A DNA stretch of 46,119 bases, taken from Kiritimatiellia bacterium. GTDB lineage: Bacteria > Verrucomicrobiota > Kiritimatiellia > RFP12 > UBA1067. The position numbers and the translations under genes were made by a program. The stretch covers positions 1 through 46,119 of the forward strand of contig JAQUCE010000030.1 of NCBI GenBank assembly GCA_028686345.1, in the 5' to 3' direction. This document shows, piece after piece, positions 8,403 through 17,313 of this stretch. Within the stretch, counting starts at the first letter, position 1. Every line of letters starts with the position of its first letter. The notes below the pieces were generated by a model that worked only from the letters and a program-made list of their open reading frames with translations, had not been told where the DNA came from and made no database searches.

Positions 8403-10553
8403 ATGGCTAAACGTGTTGCAAAATCTAAAAAAGAGACAAAACCAGTGCAAAAGGTGGCAACCAGGAGCAAGGCAAAGCCCGGGAAGGCTTTTGATGAAAA
8501 CGAGGATGACATCCAGGATGATGATGATCTCGGTCCGGAGTTGGATTTTCCATTGGATGACGACATGGATAAAGATGATGATGGCGAAGATTTTGTTGAA
8601 CTTGAGGACAACAAGGTTGATGACAGTGAAAGAGGCCCGGGGGACGAAGAGTTGGCTGATGATGAAGAGGTTGAGGAAATCAATGTTGACAACGTTGATA
8701 TTGTTTTGCAGGACGTGCTGGCAGCGGAAAAAGATGACGACGAGGATGAGATCGATGAGCACCTGATCCATGACAATATTGAGCAGCACTATGAGGGTAG
8801 CGGTGTTGAAATCAACACTAAGCGCCGTGATGACATTACATATGATGAGATGCAGGATGACGGGTACTCGCTGGAGTACGCCTCTGGTTTGACCATGGAG
8901 GAGGAGCGCGCCGCTGCCAACGTTGAACGCGAGGAGCGCCGCGAACGAATTAAAGCTTTGATTAAGAAATCAGAGTCCCAGGGCGGCTATCTCACGTATG
9001 ACGATATCAATGAAATGCTGCCCAGTGCAGTTGTCAAAGACACTGATATTGAGTCCTGCCTGATCATTTTACGCGGCATGGATATTGAGATTATCGACAG
9101 CTCAGAGGTTGAGCGCTTTCAACAGGAGCATGCGCAGAGTGACAAACGCAGCCGCAGCTCACGCATGGACTTCTTTGATGACCCCATCCGCATGTACCTG
9201 CACCAAATGGGACAGGTTCCACTGCTTTCACGCGAGCAGGAGGTCGAAATCTGCAAGCGGATTGAGAAGGCGGAGAGCCAGGAACGCGCTTTATTCAATC
9301 TGTTTGGATTTGCCCCGCGCTACTATCTGGAGTTAATCGACCGCCTCGAAACCGGAATGGAGCGCTTTGACAGGGTTATTAACGATAAGTTCACCGACAG
9401 CCGCGATGTTTACATGGAGGGCATTGGCAAGATAAAAAAAGATCTTCACAATGTTCAGAGCAAAGTGCTCAAAGCCTATAGCGGTGTGGTTGAAGCCGCT
9501 GATGGTGACAACGCCAAACAAAAACGGCGTGAGAAAGCCATGGAGAAAGCGCGTGATGACCTCATGGATGTCTTTCATGGCCTTAATTTTAAGCAGAAAG
9601 TACTCGAAAATCTTTGCGCGGAAGCTGATGAAAAAATTTACAAGCCCTATAAAAACCTGCTGCTTGAACGTGATCGGCTCACCAAGGGGCGCCAGACCAA
9701 GAAGCGCGATCAGGCATTAGAGGACGTTTTGACCAGAGTGGCGATCATTGAAAAAGAGTTCGGCATGAACTCCGAAGATTTCATGGCTAACTTTGAATTA
9801 CTGCGGGAGGTGATGAAATCAGGGCAGGATGCCAGAACCGAGATGGTTGAGGCTAACCTGCGCTTGGTTATCAGCATTGTTAAAAAGTACATGAACCGCG
9901 GGCTCTCCTTCCTTGATCTGATCCAGGAGGGCAACACCGGCCTGATGAAAGCAGTGGAAAAATTTGAATATCGGCGTGGCTATAAATTCAGCACTTATGC
10001 CACCTGGTGGATCCGGCAGGCCGCGACGCGCGCGATTGCCGACCAGGCCCGCACCATTCGCATCCCAGTTCACATGATTGAGACAATCAATAAACTGCTG
10101 CGGATTCAAAAGAAACTGGTGCAGGAACTGGGGCGCGAACCTTTGCCGGAGGAAGCCGCCGAAGAGATGGATATTCCCGTAGATCGCGTGCGCGCCGTGT
10201 ACCGCATGGCGCAGCAGCCTATTTCGCTGCAGAGCCCGGTGGGCGATGGCGATGATGCGCATTTCGGGGATTTCATCGAGGATAAAAGCGCAGACAACCC
10301 TTCAGAGATGACAGCTTACAGCATGCTGAAGGAGCGTTTGCAGGATGTGCTGACAACCCTGACTGACCGTGAGCGCCAGGTGCTGGACTACCGATTCGGC
10401 TTGACCGACGGGTATTCCCGCACATTGGAGGAGGTTGGAAAGCAGTTTAATGTGACGCGTGAGCGCATACGCCAGATTGAAGCAAAGGCATTGCGTAAGT
10501 TGCGTCATCCCACACGAAAGCGCAAGCTGGAAGGATTCCTGGAAACGCGCTGA
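8403..10553 (+). CDS. rpoD: RNA polymerase primary sigma factor (sigma-70)
   Basis: 716 aa. Directs core RNA polymerase to housekeeping promoters. A lysine-rich start (residues 1-30) is followed by about 110 strongly acidic residues of repeated D/E. Region 1.1-like sequence follows ([19 protein letters not shown]), then region 1.2 ([20 protein letters not shown]), a non-conserved insert, region 2 ([20 protein letters not shown], then [20 protein letters not shown]), region 3 ([14 protein letters not shown]) and region 4 with the -35-binding helix-turn-helix ([20 protein letters not shown]). Complete regions 1.1 and 4 identify it as the primary sigma. The ATG has GAGGGTG about 7 nt upstream. 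The acidic extension is longer than in E. coli and probably adds to autoinhibition. Confidence 0.97.
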   Translation: MAKRVAKSKKETKPVQKVATRSKAKPGKAFDENEDDIQDDDDLGPELDFPLDDDMDKDDDGEDFVELEDNKVDDSERGPGDEELADDEEVEEINVDNVDIVLQDVLAAEKDDDEDEIDEHLIHDNIEQHYEGSGVEINTKRRDDITYDEMQDDGYSLEYASGLTMEEERAAANVEREERRERIKALIKKSESQGGYLTYDDINEMLPSAVVKDTDIESCLIILRGMDIEIIDSSEVERFQQEHAQSDKRSRSSRMDFFDDPIRMYLHQMGQVPLLSREQEVEICKRIEKAESQERALFNLFGFAPRYYLELIDRLETGMERFDRVINDKFTDSRDVYMEGIGKIKKDLHNVQSKVLKAYSGVVEAADGDNAKQKRREKAMEKARDDLMDVFHGLNFKQKVLENLCAEADEKIYKPYKNLLLERDRLTKGRQTKKRDQALEDVLTRVAIIEKEFGMNSEDFMANFELLREVMKSGQDARTEMVEANLRLVISIVKKYMNRGLSFLDLIQEGNTGLMKAVEKFEYRRGYKFSTYATWWIRQAATRAIADQARTIRIPVHMIETINKLLRIQKKLVQELGREPLPEEAAEEMDIPVDRVRAVYRMAQQPISLQSPVGDGDDAHFGDFIEDKSADNPSEMTAYSMLKERLQDVLTTLTDRERQVLDYRFGLTDGYSRTLEEVGKQFNVTRERIRQIEAKALRKLRHPTRKRKLEGFLETR

Positions 10554-10686
10554 TGCGCTGTCGCGGTATCGTGTATGACAGGTGCCGGACATCAGGCCTT
10601 TTCACCAAATCGTTGTGTGAAGTGAGGTGCAGTGCGAACTTTCAGCAATTTCGTGTGTTAACCAAAGAAGAGTGAGGAGAGTTCAT

Positions 10687-11064
10687 TTGATTGAGATTAT
10701 TACAAACCCCTGGTTTATCGGGGTTGGTTCCGGCGTGGCAGGTTTCCTGGCCGGATTGCTAGTGTCTAAGTGCGGCGGCGGCAGCTCCGTTTTTCAAAGC
10801 AGTGGGGATTGTGTCGAATTATACGTTGGCAACCTCAGTTACGATATGACCGAAGCCCAGATGCGTAAAGAGTTTGAGCGCTTTGGAACCGTTAAGTCAG
10901 CACGTATTATTACGCATAGATTCAACCACAGATCCAAGGGATTCGGGTTTGTTGAAATGCCGGTGCGTGAGGAAGCGGAAGCCGCCATCAAAGCAACCAA
11001 CGGACAAGATTTCCTTGGCCGTAAGTTGCGTGTCAATGAGGCTAAAAATAAGTCCCGCGAATAG
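10687..11064 (+). CDS. Membrane-tethered RRM RNA-binding protein
   Basis: 125 aa from a TTG start at 10687, chosen because GAGGAGAG (10674-10681) sits about 6 nt upstream; the frame is also open further 5'. Residues about 5-28 (ITNPWFIGVGSGVAGFLAGL and on) form one hydrophobic, glycine-rich transmembrane segment. An RNA recognition motif follows, with RNP2 LYVGNL and RNP1 KGFGFVEM, and an ending LGRKLRVNEAKNK typical of bacterial RRM proteins. Bacterial Rbp-type RRM proteins are normally small and soluble; this one appears anchored in the inner membrane with the RRM in the cytoplasm. It follows rpoD by 133 nt and is closed by a strong terminator. The RNA target is unknown. Confidence 0.85.
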   Translation: MIEIITNPWFIGVGSGVAGFLAGLLVSKCGGGSSVFQSSGDCVELYVGNLSYDMTEAQMRKEFERFGTVKSARIITHRFNHRSKGFGFVEMPVREEAEAAIKATNGQDFLGRKLRVNEAKNKSRE

Positions 11065-11086
11065 CCGGAGCTTAACGTGAATGTGA

Positions 11087-11111
11087 GCGTCCCTTTGCGG
11101 GGACGCTTTTT
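11087..11111 (+). terminator. Rho-independent terminator after the RRM gene
   Basis: Stem GCGTCCC (11087-11093), loop TTTGCG, stem GGGACGC (11100-11106), then TTTTTAG. It lies 23 nt after the RRM stop codon and probably ends that transcript before the next gene. Confidence 0.88.
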
Positions 11112-11146
11112 AGTTGTACAGCGGGTTTTGAAGGTTTTTTGAGCAA

Positions 11147-11863
11147 ATGGCGATTATTGAGAGTATTAAGGAGAGTGTCAAGGTTGATGACTTCGCAGAA
11201 CCGGGAGCTTTTAACAAATGGATGACAGGCGCAATTGCTGTCGCCGCTTTGTTTTGCGTTGCCAGCCTGTTTTTCTTAATCTCTGTCGAGGGGTGCCGCA
11301 AGGGCCTCTCAGCTAAAAACAATGATGCTCAAACCGGGCCTACCAACCAACTCGCCGCCGCCGATGCACCCGAACTCCTGAAACCGGTTCGCCCTGCGCC
11401 AGCCACCTTTCCAGCCAACTCCAATCTGCCGGCAGGCCGGGAGTCACTCACCAGCGGAGCGATTGACCTCAAACGCTTTGACCCCAAGAAAGAGCTGATC
11501 CGATTTCATGACTCCCGCGTCTGGTTCGCCAGCGATCACGATAAAGGGGCCACTGAAAACACTCACCTCATCCACCGGGCAATCGAAATCCCACTTAAGC
11601 GCCTAGTGAACCTGGTTGAGCAAAAAGGTGGCAAATTGAAAATACAGGCAGCCTATCGCGCACGCTACAACCCGGAAACAACCCATCTGGAAAACTCGTT
11701 GCATCGTGAAGGACGGGCGCTGCGCATGACCAGCGATAACTTGGATTTAAGCGAACTGGGGAAGCTCGCGTGGCAGGCTGGTTTTGATTATGTGCTCTAT
11801 GAGGTGCCCGCCAATGGCGGGGCGCATCTTCACTGCTCAGTCAAACGGCTGCCAACAAAATAG
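11147..11863 (+). CDS. Membrane-anchored Hedgehog-N / M15 peptidase-like protein
   Basis: 238 aa. A short cytoplasmic N-terminus, one transmembrane segment (about residues 27-48), a Pro/Ala-rich linker (60-100) and a C-terminal domain (about 118-234). The C-terminal domain lines up with the signalling domain of animal Hedgehog proteins: SLHREGRAL (H186) against SLHYEGRAV, then AGFDYVLYE (E219) against AGFDWVYYE, then AHLHCSVK (H227, H229) against AHIHCSVK. This fold is shared with zinc D-Ala-D-Ala peptidases (M15 and bacterial Hh-like proteins), so a periplasmic peptidoglycan role is possible. The Asp zinc ligand of the family (GRAVDIT in Shh) is Arg193 here (GRALRMT), so zinc binding and catalysis are doubtful. 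The alignment is from memory. Confidence 0.7.
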   Translation: MAIIESIKESVKVDDFAEPGAFNKWMTGAIAVAALFCVASLFFLISVEGCRKGLSAKNNDAQTGPTNQLAAADAPELLKPVRPAPATFPANSNLPAGRESLTSGAIDLKRFDPKKELIRFHDSRVWFASDHDKGATENTHLIHRAIEIPLKRLVNLVEQKGGKLKIQAAYRARYNPETTHLENSLHREGRALRMTSDNLDLSELGKLAWQAGFDYVLYEVPANGGAHLHCSVKRLPTK

Positions 11864-11919
11864 TTGAGTGATGGGGCAGAACAAATGTTACTGAATAATA
11901 GTATGAAAGGAGTACGTTG

Positions 11920-14139
11920 ATGAATAAACTACCGCTGATCTGTGCATGGATGCTGATTCCAGCTCTGTGCGTGCTCGCGCTGACACCTGAGAACACCATG
12001 TGTGAACTGCTGGCTAAGCCGGGGCTTGTTCCTGTCACAGACGCAACCCCGGAGTTCTCCTGGAGTTTTAACTCTAAGGCTAAGGGCGAATTGCAGACCG
12101 CCTACCAGATTCAAGTTGTTTCAGATACCAAGTTTTTCAAGGTCGGCCCCGCTGACCTCTGGGACTCAGGACAAGTTAACTCCGCTGATTCGCTTTTTGT
12201 GCCGTATCAGGGGGCTGCCCTGCCAGCAGGCCGGAGCTGCTTCTGGCGGGTGAAAGTCTGGGATGCCAAAGGCAAGCCCGGCGATTGGTCACAGGTGCTG
12301 GCTTTTAAAATGAGCGACACGCCTGGCGCTGACACGGCGATCGGATACGAGCTTAAACAGAGCCATGTCAAGCCAGTCAGTATCACGACTAATGACTCAG
12401 GCCACGTGATGGTGGATTTCGGACGCGCCGCCTTTGGGTGGGTGGAGCTGATCTCCGGCGAGAACTTCGAGCAGGGGCCCTTCACCCTGCATCTGGGCGA
12501 GCGAGCCCGCGACGGCCATGTCTATCGCACCCCTGGCGGCAGCATTCGCTACGCTGTGACAAAAGGCGCCTTAACCCGTCCCGGAGTTTATCGGGTGCCG
12601 CTCACCGCTGACAAGCGTAACACCACCGGTGCCGCGGTTCTGCTCCCGGCAGCAATGGGCGTGGTGATGCCTTTTCGCTATGTTGAGATTGAGCAGGCCC
12701 CTTTCCCCATCACAGTTGATAACCTGCGGCAGATAGCTGTTTACTACCCCTTTGATGACGACAACTCCTCTTTCAGCTCAAGTGATCCTGTGTTGGATCA
12801 GGTCTATGATCTCTGTAAATACTCGATTAAAGCCACCTCGTTTGCCGGTCTTTATGTTGATGGCGACCGTGAACGCATCCCTTATGAGGCTGATGCTTAT
12901 ATCAACCAGCTCTGTCACTATGCGGTTGATCGCGAATATACCATGGCGCGCCTGACCCATGAATACCTGATGGATCACCCCACATGGCCCACAGAGTGGA
13001 AACAGCACTCGATTATGATCGCCTGGGAAGATTGGGTGAACACCGGCAACATTGAGTCGTTGGAGCGTTGCTACGATGCGCTTAAGAACAATAAGCTCTT
13101 GCAGTTTGTTGCCCGCAAAGGGGACGGGCTGCTGCTCACCGGCACACCCGAGGCGCAAAAGATAACTGCGTCGCGCGATATTGTCGACTGGCCGGCTGGC
13201 GAGCGCGACGGATTTGATTTCAAACCAGTCAACACTGTAATCAACGCGTTTTACTACTACAATCTGCTGCAGATGGCGGACATTGCCCACGCTTTGGGCA
13301 AGCTGGGGGATGCTGAGGCTTTCGTCAAGCAGGCGCAACAAATTAAAATAGAGTTTAATCGGCTCTTTTACAATACAGCGACCGGGCGCTATGTGGATGG
13401 CGAAGGCTCAACCCACAGCTCGCTGCACGCCAATATGCTGCCCCTGGCTTTTGACCTTGTCCCTGAAGGGGAGCGCGAGCGGGTGACTCAATTTGTCAAG
13501 AGCCGCCGTATGTCATGCTCGGTTTACGCTGCTCAGTATCTGCTGGAGGCGCTCTTTAAAGCAGGCCAGGAGGACTATGCGCTGTGGCTGATGGCGCGCG
13601 ATGATCTTCGGAGCTGGGTGAATATGATCCAGGCTGGTTCCACTGTCACGTTGGAGGCGTGGGATATCATGCTGAAACCCAACCTTGACTGGAACCATGC
13701 GTGGGGCGCGGTACCGGCCAATATCTTGCCCCGTTATGTTTTAGGCGTGAAGCCGCGCGTTGCCGGATTTAAGGAGATCTGGATTCGACCGCAGGTCGGA
13801 TCTTTAACTCATGCCAAAGGCAGGGTTCCCACTATTCGCGGTTTTGTGGACGTTGAGATCAATCAAATCCCTGGTGCTAGATATGCACTGCAGTTCAGCA
13901 TCCCTGCCAATACCACGGCCTCGGTGGTCATCCCGTGGCAGGAGGGTGCGGAACTTCGAATTGACGGCAAAAAGAGCCGGGCAGTTGTGGAAAACAACGC
14001 TCTGGTGATTGAAAACATGAGTTCAGGCCCCCATGAAATTATTTGGGCAACGGAGTTGGCACAGTGCGAATCAAACGAGAAAAAGCCTCTGATCAAACGT
14101 TGCGTGAGTGGCTTGCTATCCAGGCTGCCCTTCTTGTAG
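11920..14139 (+). CDS. Secreted alpha-L-rhamnosidase (GH78-like)
   Basis: 739 aa. ATG 11920 is preferred over the in-frame TTG just before it because AAAGGAG lies 7 nt upstream. A signal peptide (MNKLPLICAWMLIPALCVLA) is followed by a fibronectin-like N-terminal domain (PEFSWSF...YQIQVV...SCFWRVKVWDAKG), a jelly-roll domain (VMVDFGRAAFGWVEL, LHLGERARDG) and an (alpha/alpha)6 catalytic domain. The GH78 acid block DGDRERIPYEADAY and the later TLEAWD...WNHAWGAVP block are both present. A C-terminal beta domain ends near residue 715. It should release L-rhamnose from plant or algal polysaccharides in the periplasm or outside. The DUF2752 gene begins inside its 3' end. Confidence 0.88.
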   Translation: MNKLPLICAWMLIPALCVLALTPENTMCELLAKPGLVPVTDATPEFSWSFNSKAKGELQTAYQIQVVSDTKFFKVGPADLWDSGQVNSADSLFVPYQGAALPAGRSCFWRVKVWDAKGKPGDWSQVLAFKMSDTPGADTAIGYELKQSHVKPVSITTNDSGHVMVDFGRAAFGWVELISGENFEQGPFTLHLGERARDGHVYRTPGGSIRYAVTKGALTRPGVYRVPLTADKRNTTGAAVLLPAAMGVVMPFRYVEIEQAPFPITVDNLRQIAVYYPFDDDNSSFSSSDPVLDQVYDLCKYSIKATSFAGLYVDGDRERIPYEADAYINQLCHYAVDREYTMARLTHEYLMDHPTWPTEWKQHSIMIAWEDWVNTGNIESLERCYDALKNNKLLQFVARKGDGLLLTGTPEAQKITASRDIVDWPAGERDGFDFKPVNTVINAFYYYNLLQMADIAHALGKLGDAEAFVKQAQQIKIEFNRLFYNTATGRYVDGEGSTHSSLHANMLPLAFDLVPEGERERVTQFVKSRRMSCSVYAAQYLLEALFKAGQEDYALWLMARDDLRSWVNMIQAGSTVTLEAWDIMLKPNLDWNHAWGAVPANILPRYVLGVKPRVAGFKEIWIRPQVGSLTHAKGRVPTIRGFVDVEINQIPGARYALQFSIPANTTASVVIPWQEGAELRIDGKKSRAVVENNALVIENMSSGPHEIIWATELAQCESNEKKPLIKRCVSGLLSRLPFL

Positions 14140-14477
14140 GCGCCTTGTTTTTGGCTGTCCTCCACTTGTGCGGGGTGCGCGTTTGCCTGTTGAATCGAAT
14201 TACCGGGTATCCCTGTCTGCTGTGCGGCAGCACACGTGCGGCCGCACTGCTCCTACATGGCAGGCTGGGTGCCGCGTTTTTGACCCAGCCGCTCGCAACA
14301 CTGGCAATGATCTTAGCTGTGCCGGCTGGCCTGGTTTTTCTGTACCTTTTTTTTCGTAGGCGCGAGGTGATTCGTTTTTCGCTTTCCCGCCGGGAAAAAC
14401 AGCTCTCGCTTGCGCTGGCGCTGTTTCTCGCACTCGCAAATTGGATCTACCTCTGTTACTATGCCAGCGGGGTTTGA
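14064..14477 (+). CDS. DUF2752 family small membrane protein
   Basis: 137 aa from GTG 14064, chosen for the GGAG about 8 nt upstream; TTG 14043 is an alternative. Three hydrophobic segments are visible (LLVGALFLAVLHLCGV, LATLAMILAVPAGLVFLYLF, LSLALALFLALANWIYLCYY), with the family signature GYPCLLCGSTRA after the first. DUF2752 proteins are inner-membrane proteins of unknown function, common in PVC bacteria and Bacteroidetes. The start overlaps the end of the rhamnosidase gene by about 76 bp in another frame, suggesting coupled translation. Confidence 0.8.
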   Translation: MRIKREKASDQTLREWLAIQAALLVGALFLAVLHLCGVRVCLLNRITGYPCLLCGSTRAAALLLHGRLGAAFLTQPLATLAMILAVPAGLVFLYLFFRRREVIRFSLSRREKQLSLALALFLALANWIYLCYYASGV

Positions 14478-14490
14478 GAGAGAAGTCAGA

Positions 14491-14545
<55 letters not shown>

Positions 14546-14721
14546 CCGACCGCGCCGCGTAGCAACGAGGAGGTAACTTGAAGTTTGGCATCATATAAAT
14601 CAGAAGCCGTGAAGTCGTGAAGTCGATCCCTTTCGCCCATCGATACCGATTCCGACCCCGACTCCGAATTAGAGACACGAAACTACGACCAAGGGATCAA
14701 GTTACAGACAAGCGACTAATT

Positions 14722-15423
14722 ATGAAAGCACACCCCACATCCCTTATTCAATATTTTACAGCGTCATGCGTAATGACACTATGCGCAGGCATGATGCTTG
14801 CGGGCGAGAATCTACTCAGGAATGGCTCGTTCGATGAGGGCGAGACAACCGCCCTGCATTGGGAGGCTGCCGATGGTCTGACCACCTTTTATAAGATGGA
14901 GGAGGGGCGCGGACGCATTGTCTGCTTGGACACTCTGGTCCAACGCGAACAGGCGCTGGAGTGGGCTAAGGCCTTCAAGGCCGATCCAACCCTCAAGGCG
15001 CCCGCCAAAAAACCGATCGCGCCTGATAGCTACGGCAGCATCGGCGGCAATGAGGGGGTCATGCTTGACTCAGAGCTGATTCAAGTTAAGCCTGGACAGG
15101 ACTACAAACTCACTGCGGATTTCAGGGGCGACGGCAAACCATTTATCTGGATCAAGGGGTTTTTAACCCATCCCAAGCGCAAGACCCTGGTGGATGGCTA
15201 CCAGACCCGGCTGGAACCTGGCAAGCCCAGCAAAACCGAGTGGCGCACCTTCTCGATCGGCTTCAACCCCACCGCCAAATCTCCGCGCATTGAGAAATTC
15301 AAAGTCCGGCTCTATGCGTACTGGCCCAATGGCCTCTACTACTTTGACAACATCCGCGTTGAAGAGATCACCCCCGAAGAGATGGCCGAGCTGGTGACCA
15401 AGCGCGGCGAGGTTGAGCAATGA
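14722..15423 (+). CDS. Secreted carbohydrate-binding-like protein
   Basis: 233 aa from ATG 14722; the frame extends upstream to 14617 but that part looks non-coding. A signal peptide (about residues 1-29, ending CAGMMLAGE) is followed by one jelly-roll domain: NLLRNGSFDEGETTALHWEA at the start, IQVKPGQDYKLTADFRG in the middle and LYYFDNIRVEEITPEE at the end. This is the layout of CBM4/9-type or galactose-binding-like domains. There is no catalytic domain. Lying after the rhamnosidase, it could bind the same polysaccharide or its products; this is inference. No strong ribosome-binding site is visible. Confidence 0.7.
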   Translation: MKAHPTSLIQYFTASCVMTLCAGMMLAGENLLRNGSFDEGETTALHWEAADGLTTFYKMEEGRGRIVCLDTLVQREQALEWAKAFKADPTLKAPAKKPIAPDSYGSIGGNEGVMLDSELIQVKPGQDYKLTADFRGDGKPFIWIKGFLTHPKRKTLVDGYQTRLEPGKPSKTEWRTFSIGFNPTAKSPRIEKFKVRLYAYWPNGLYYFDNIRVEEITPEEMAELVTKRGEVEQ

Positions 15424-15448
15424 AACCTTTATTCTTAATTTGTGTAAG

Positions 15449-15472
15449 GATCAATCGACAATCACATTGATC
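15449..15472. promoter_or_regulatory. Inverted repeat upstream of the methyltransferase
   Basis: GATCAAT (15449-15455) and ATTGATC (15466-15472) form a 7-bp inverted repeat with a 10-nt spacer, 17 nt before the methyltransferase ATG. It could be an operator for controlled methyltransferase expression. No controller (C-protein) gene is seen, so this is tentative. Confidence 0.3.
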
Positions 15473-15489
15473 TATGGTAAATTTTGCTT

Positions 15490-16335
15490 ATGAAAATTTT
15501 TAAAAACAACGGGCATGCAGTTGTATGGGGCGACGCTATTGATGCCCTCACCAACTACGTGCCAGACAGCTCGGTTGACCTCATCTTTGCTGATCCACCC
15601 TATAACATTGGAAAAAATTTCAACGGCAGAAGTGACCGCTGGCCCTCTGACGAGGATTATCTGGCATGGTGTTATCAGTGGCTTGAACTGTGCATCCAAA
15701 AACTCAAACCTCATGGTTCGTTTTACGTAATGACAGCCACACAGAACATGCCGTACTTCGATATCTTTCTTAGAGCTCGGTTGACAATTTTGTCTCGTAT
15801 AGTCTGGGCGTATGACAGTTCCGGTGTTCAGGCGCGTAAGTACTTCGGATCTCTTTATGAGCCGATTCTCTTTTGTGTGAAGGACAAGGAGCATTACATC
15901 TTCAACGCAGAAGATGTAATGGTGGAGGCGCGTACAGGTGCAACACGGAAGCTGATTGATTACCGAAAGTCAACCCCAACGGTTTACAATAGCAAGAAAG
16001 TTCCAGGCAACGTCTGGCAATTCCCACGTGTCCGTTACAGGATGGAAGAGTATGAAAAGCACCCAACGCAGAAACCTACGACCCTTCTAGAGCGAGTTGT
16101 GTTGGCCAGTTCTAATCCCGGTGACGTTGTACTTGATCCGTTTTCAGGAACCTTTACTACCTCTGCCGTAGCTCGCTCCCTAGGCCGTGAATCAGTAGGA
16201 ATCGAGATTGAGGAAGAATACATGAAGATAGGGTTGCGCCGCCTAGGGATCAGAGAGTCTTACAACGGCAAGCGCCTTCGGCGCGAACCAAAAATATATG
16301 AACAGCAGGATGTCGACCTATTCTCCGTGAGGTAG
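15490..16335 (+). CDS. Adenine-specific DNA methyltransferase, YhdJ-like
   Basis: 281 aa. An N6-adenine methyltransferase of the beta class: motif IV DPPY (residues 35-38) comes first and the SAM-binding motif I (LDPFSGTFTT, about 215-224) comes near the end. The conserved text LIFADPPYNIGKNF, RIVWAYDSSGVQARK, PGNVWQFPRVRY and HPTQKPTTLLERV is close to E. coli YhdJ along the whole length; YhdJ methylates ATGCAT, so the same site is a reasonable prediction. Unlike E. coli YhdJ, an orphan, it is followed at once by a candidate nuclease gene, suggesting a true restriction-modification pair. The gene is visibly more A+T-rich than the neighbouring catabolic genes, a sign of transfer. Confidence 0.9.
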   Translation: MKIFKNNGHAVVWGDAIDALTNYVPDSSVDLIFADPPYNIGKNFNGRSDRWPSDEDYLAWCYQWLELCIQKLKPHGSFYVMTATQNMPYFDIFLRARLTILSRIVWAYDSSGVQARKYFGSLYEPILFCVKDKEHYIFNAEDVMVEARTGATRKLIDYRKSTPTVYNSKKVPGNVWQFPRVRYRMEEYEKHPTQKPTTLLERVVLASSNPGDVVLDPFSGTFTTSAVARSLGRESVGIEIEEEYMKIGLRRLGIRESYNGKRLRREPKIYEQQDVDLFSVR

Positions 16336-16439
16336 AAACAAGACGGTATTGGATCAACGAAAAACTGCTGAACCTTACCATAGGAAGACGGAAATTCAAC
16401 CTTGCACCAGCTATTATAGAAATTATCGACGCTTACGCG

Positions 16440-17087
16440 GTGATAAAGAAAGAATCCTTCACTGGTTTCATTCGCACTTGCGAGGAAATGAAAAAAGTAT
16501 CACAGGCCGAGCAAAGTACAGTTGAGAAGTTTATTCTCACTTTACTCGCACCCAATGTTGATGCTCGTATCTTTGAAATTGTGAGCTATGCAATCTTGAA
16601 ATACTTCTACCATGATCAGACAGTCTATTTCGGGTTTGAACTTGATTGTTTGAAAAAGTCACCACTTAAACTCTACAAAACAGGCCGAACCAATGCCAAC
16701 GATGGCGGCATTGATTTTGTTATGAAGCCACTCGGTCGCTTTTTTCAAGTCACAGAAACTCTTGATGTCCGGAAGTACTTCTTAGACATAGATAAGATTC
16801 AACGCTACCCCATTTCGTTTGTGATTAAATCTGCAAGTACTGTAGATGCGCTCAAGAAGAAGTTGCACGAAGGCGCAGAGCAACAGTACTCGATTAAAGC
16901 GATAGTGCAGAAATATATGAGTTGTATTGAAGAGATTATAAATATTCCGATTCTCCAAATCAGATTCAGGCAGGCTGTGAAATGTGGCTATTTGAAGCAG
17001 ATCATGGATGAAGTGGTCTGTCAAAGCAAAGTCGAGTTCAACATCGACGATCAAGACGAAGATGAAGGCGAAGATGGCGAAGAGTAG
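16440..17087 (+). CDS. Putative type II restriction endonuclease partner
   Basis: At least 215 aa. GTG 16440 is the first standard start, but it has no ribosome-binding site. The same frame is open back to 16302 with protein-like sequence (TRRYWINEKLLNLTIGRR), overlapping the methyltransferase end, so the true start may be a rare codon such as ATT 16320, or there may be a frameshift. The segment NANDGGIDFVMK followed by GRFFQVTE resembles the PD-(D/E)XK nuclease core (Asp, then a Q-x-x-E-type strand). The C-terminus is acidic (DDQDEDEGEDGEE). Position after the methyltransferase, A+T-rich composition and this motif support a cognate nuclease. I do not recognise the family with certainty. Confidence 0.55.
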   Translation: MIKKESFTGFIRTCEEMKKVSQAEQSTVEKFILTLLAPNVDARIFEIVSYAILKYFYHDQTVYFGFELDCLKKSPLKLYKTGRTNANDGGIDFVMKPLGRFFQVTETLDVRKYFLDIDKIQRYPISFVIKSASTVDALKKKLHEGAEQQYSIKAIVQKYMSCIEEIINIPILQIRFRQAVKCGYLKQIMDEVVCQSKVEFNIDDQDEDEGEDGEE

Positions 17088-17093
17088 TAGATT

Positions 17094-17164
17094 AGTTGCT
17101 ATTCTCTCAACTTCTGTCGCAAAAACAAGAAGTTCAGATGACCATCTTCATAAGTTGTTGAGTA
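17094..17164 (-). repeat. 71-bp ACTCAACAACTTATG repeat, copy 1
   Basis: An inverted copy of the sequence at 34748-34818 with only scattered differences, and a relative of 36761-36822. It lies directly after the nuclease gene in the 226-bp gap before the SGNH hydrolase gene. Nothing else is recognised in that gap. Confidence 0.8.
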
Positions 17165-17313
17165 TTCCTTTGCGTGTACAGAAACTGGTTGCTCCCTGTT
17201 CATGCATGAGAGGCATGATGGAACCTTTGAAGACGATTCTGTCAAAACCGGTAATAAAGCCATTGATAACATTCGAGAATTTTTGTAAAAGTATTTACCA
17301 GAAAGGTATGAAA

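Noticed and set aside
8225..8776. Serine-rich minus-strand ORF of 183 codons
   Set aside because: Produced by reading the GA-rich acidic N-terminus of rpoD backwards; low complexity.
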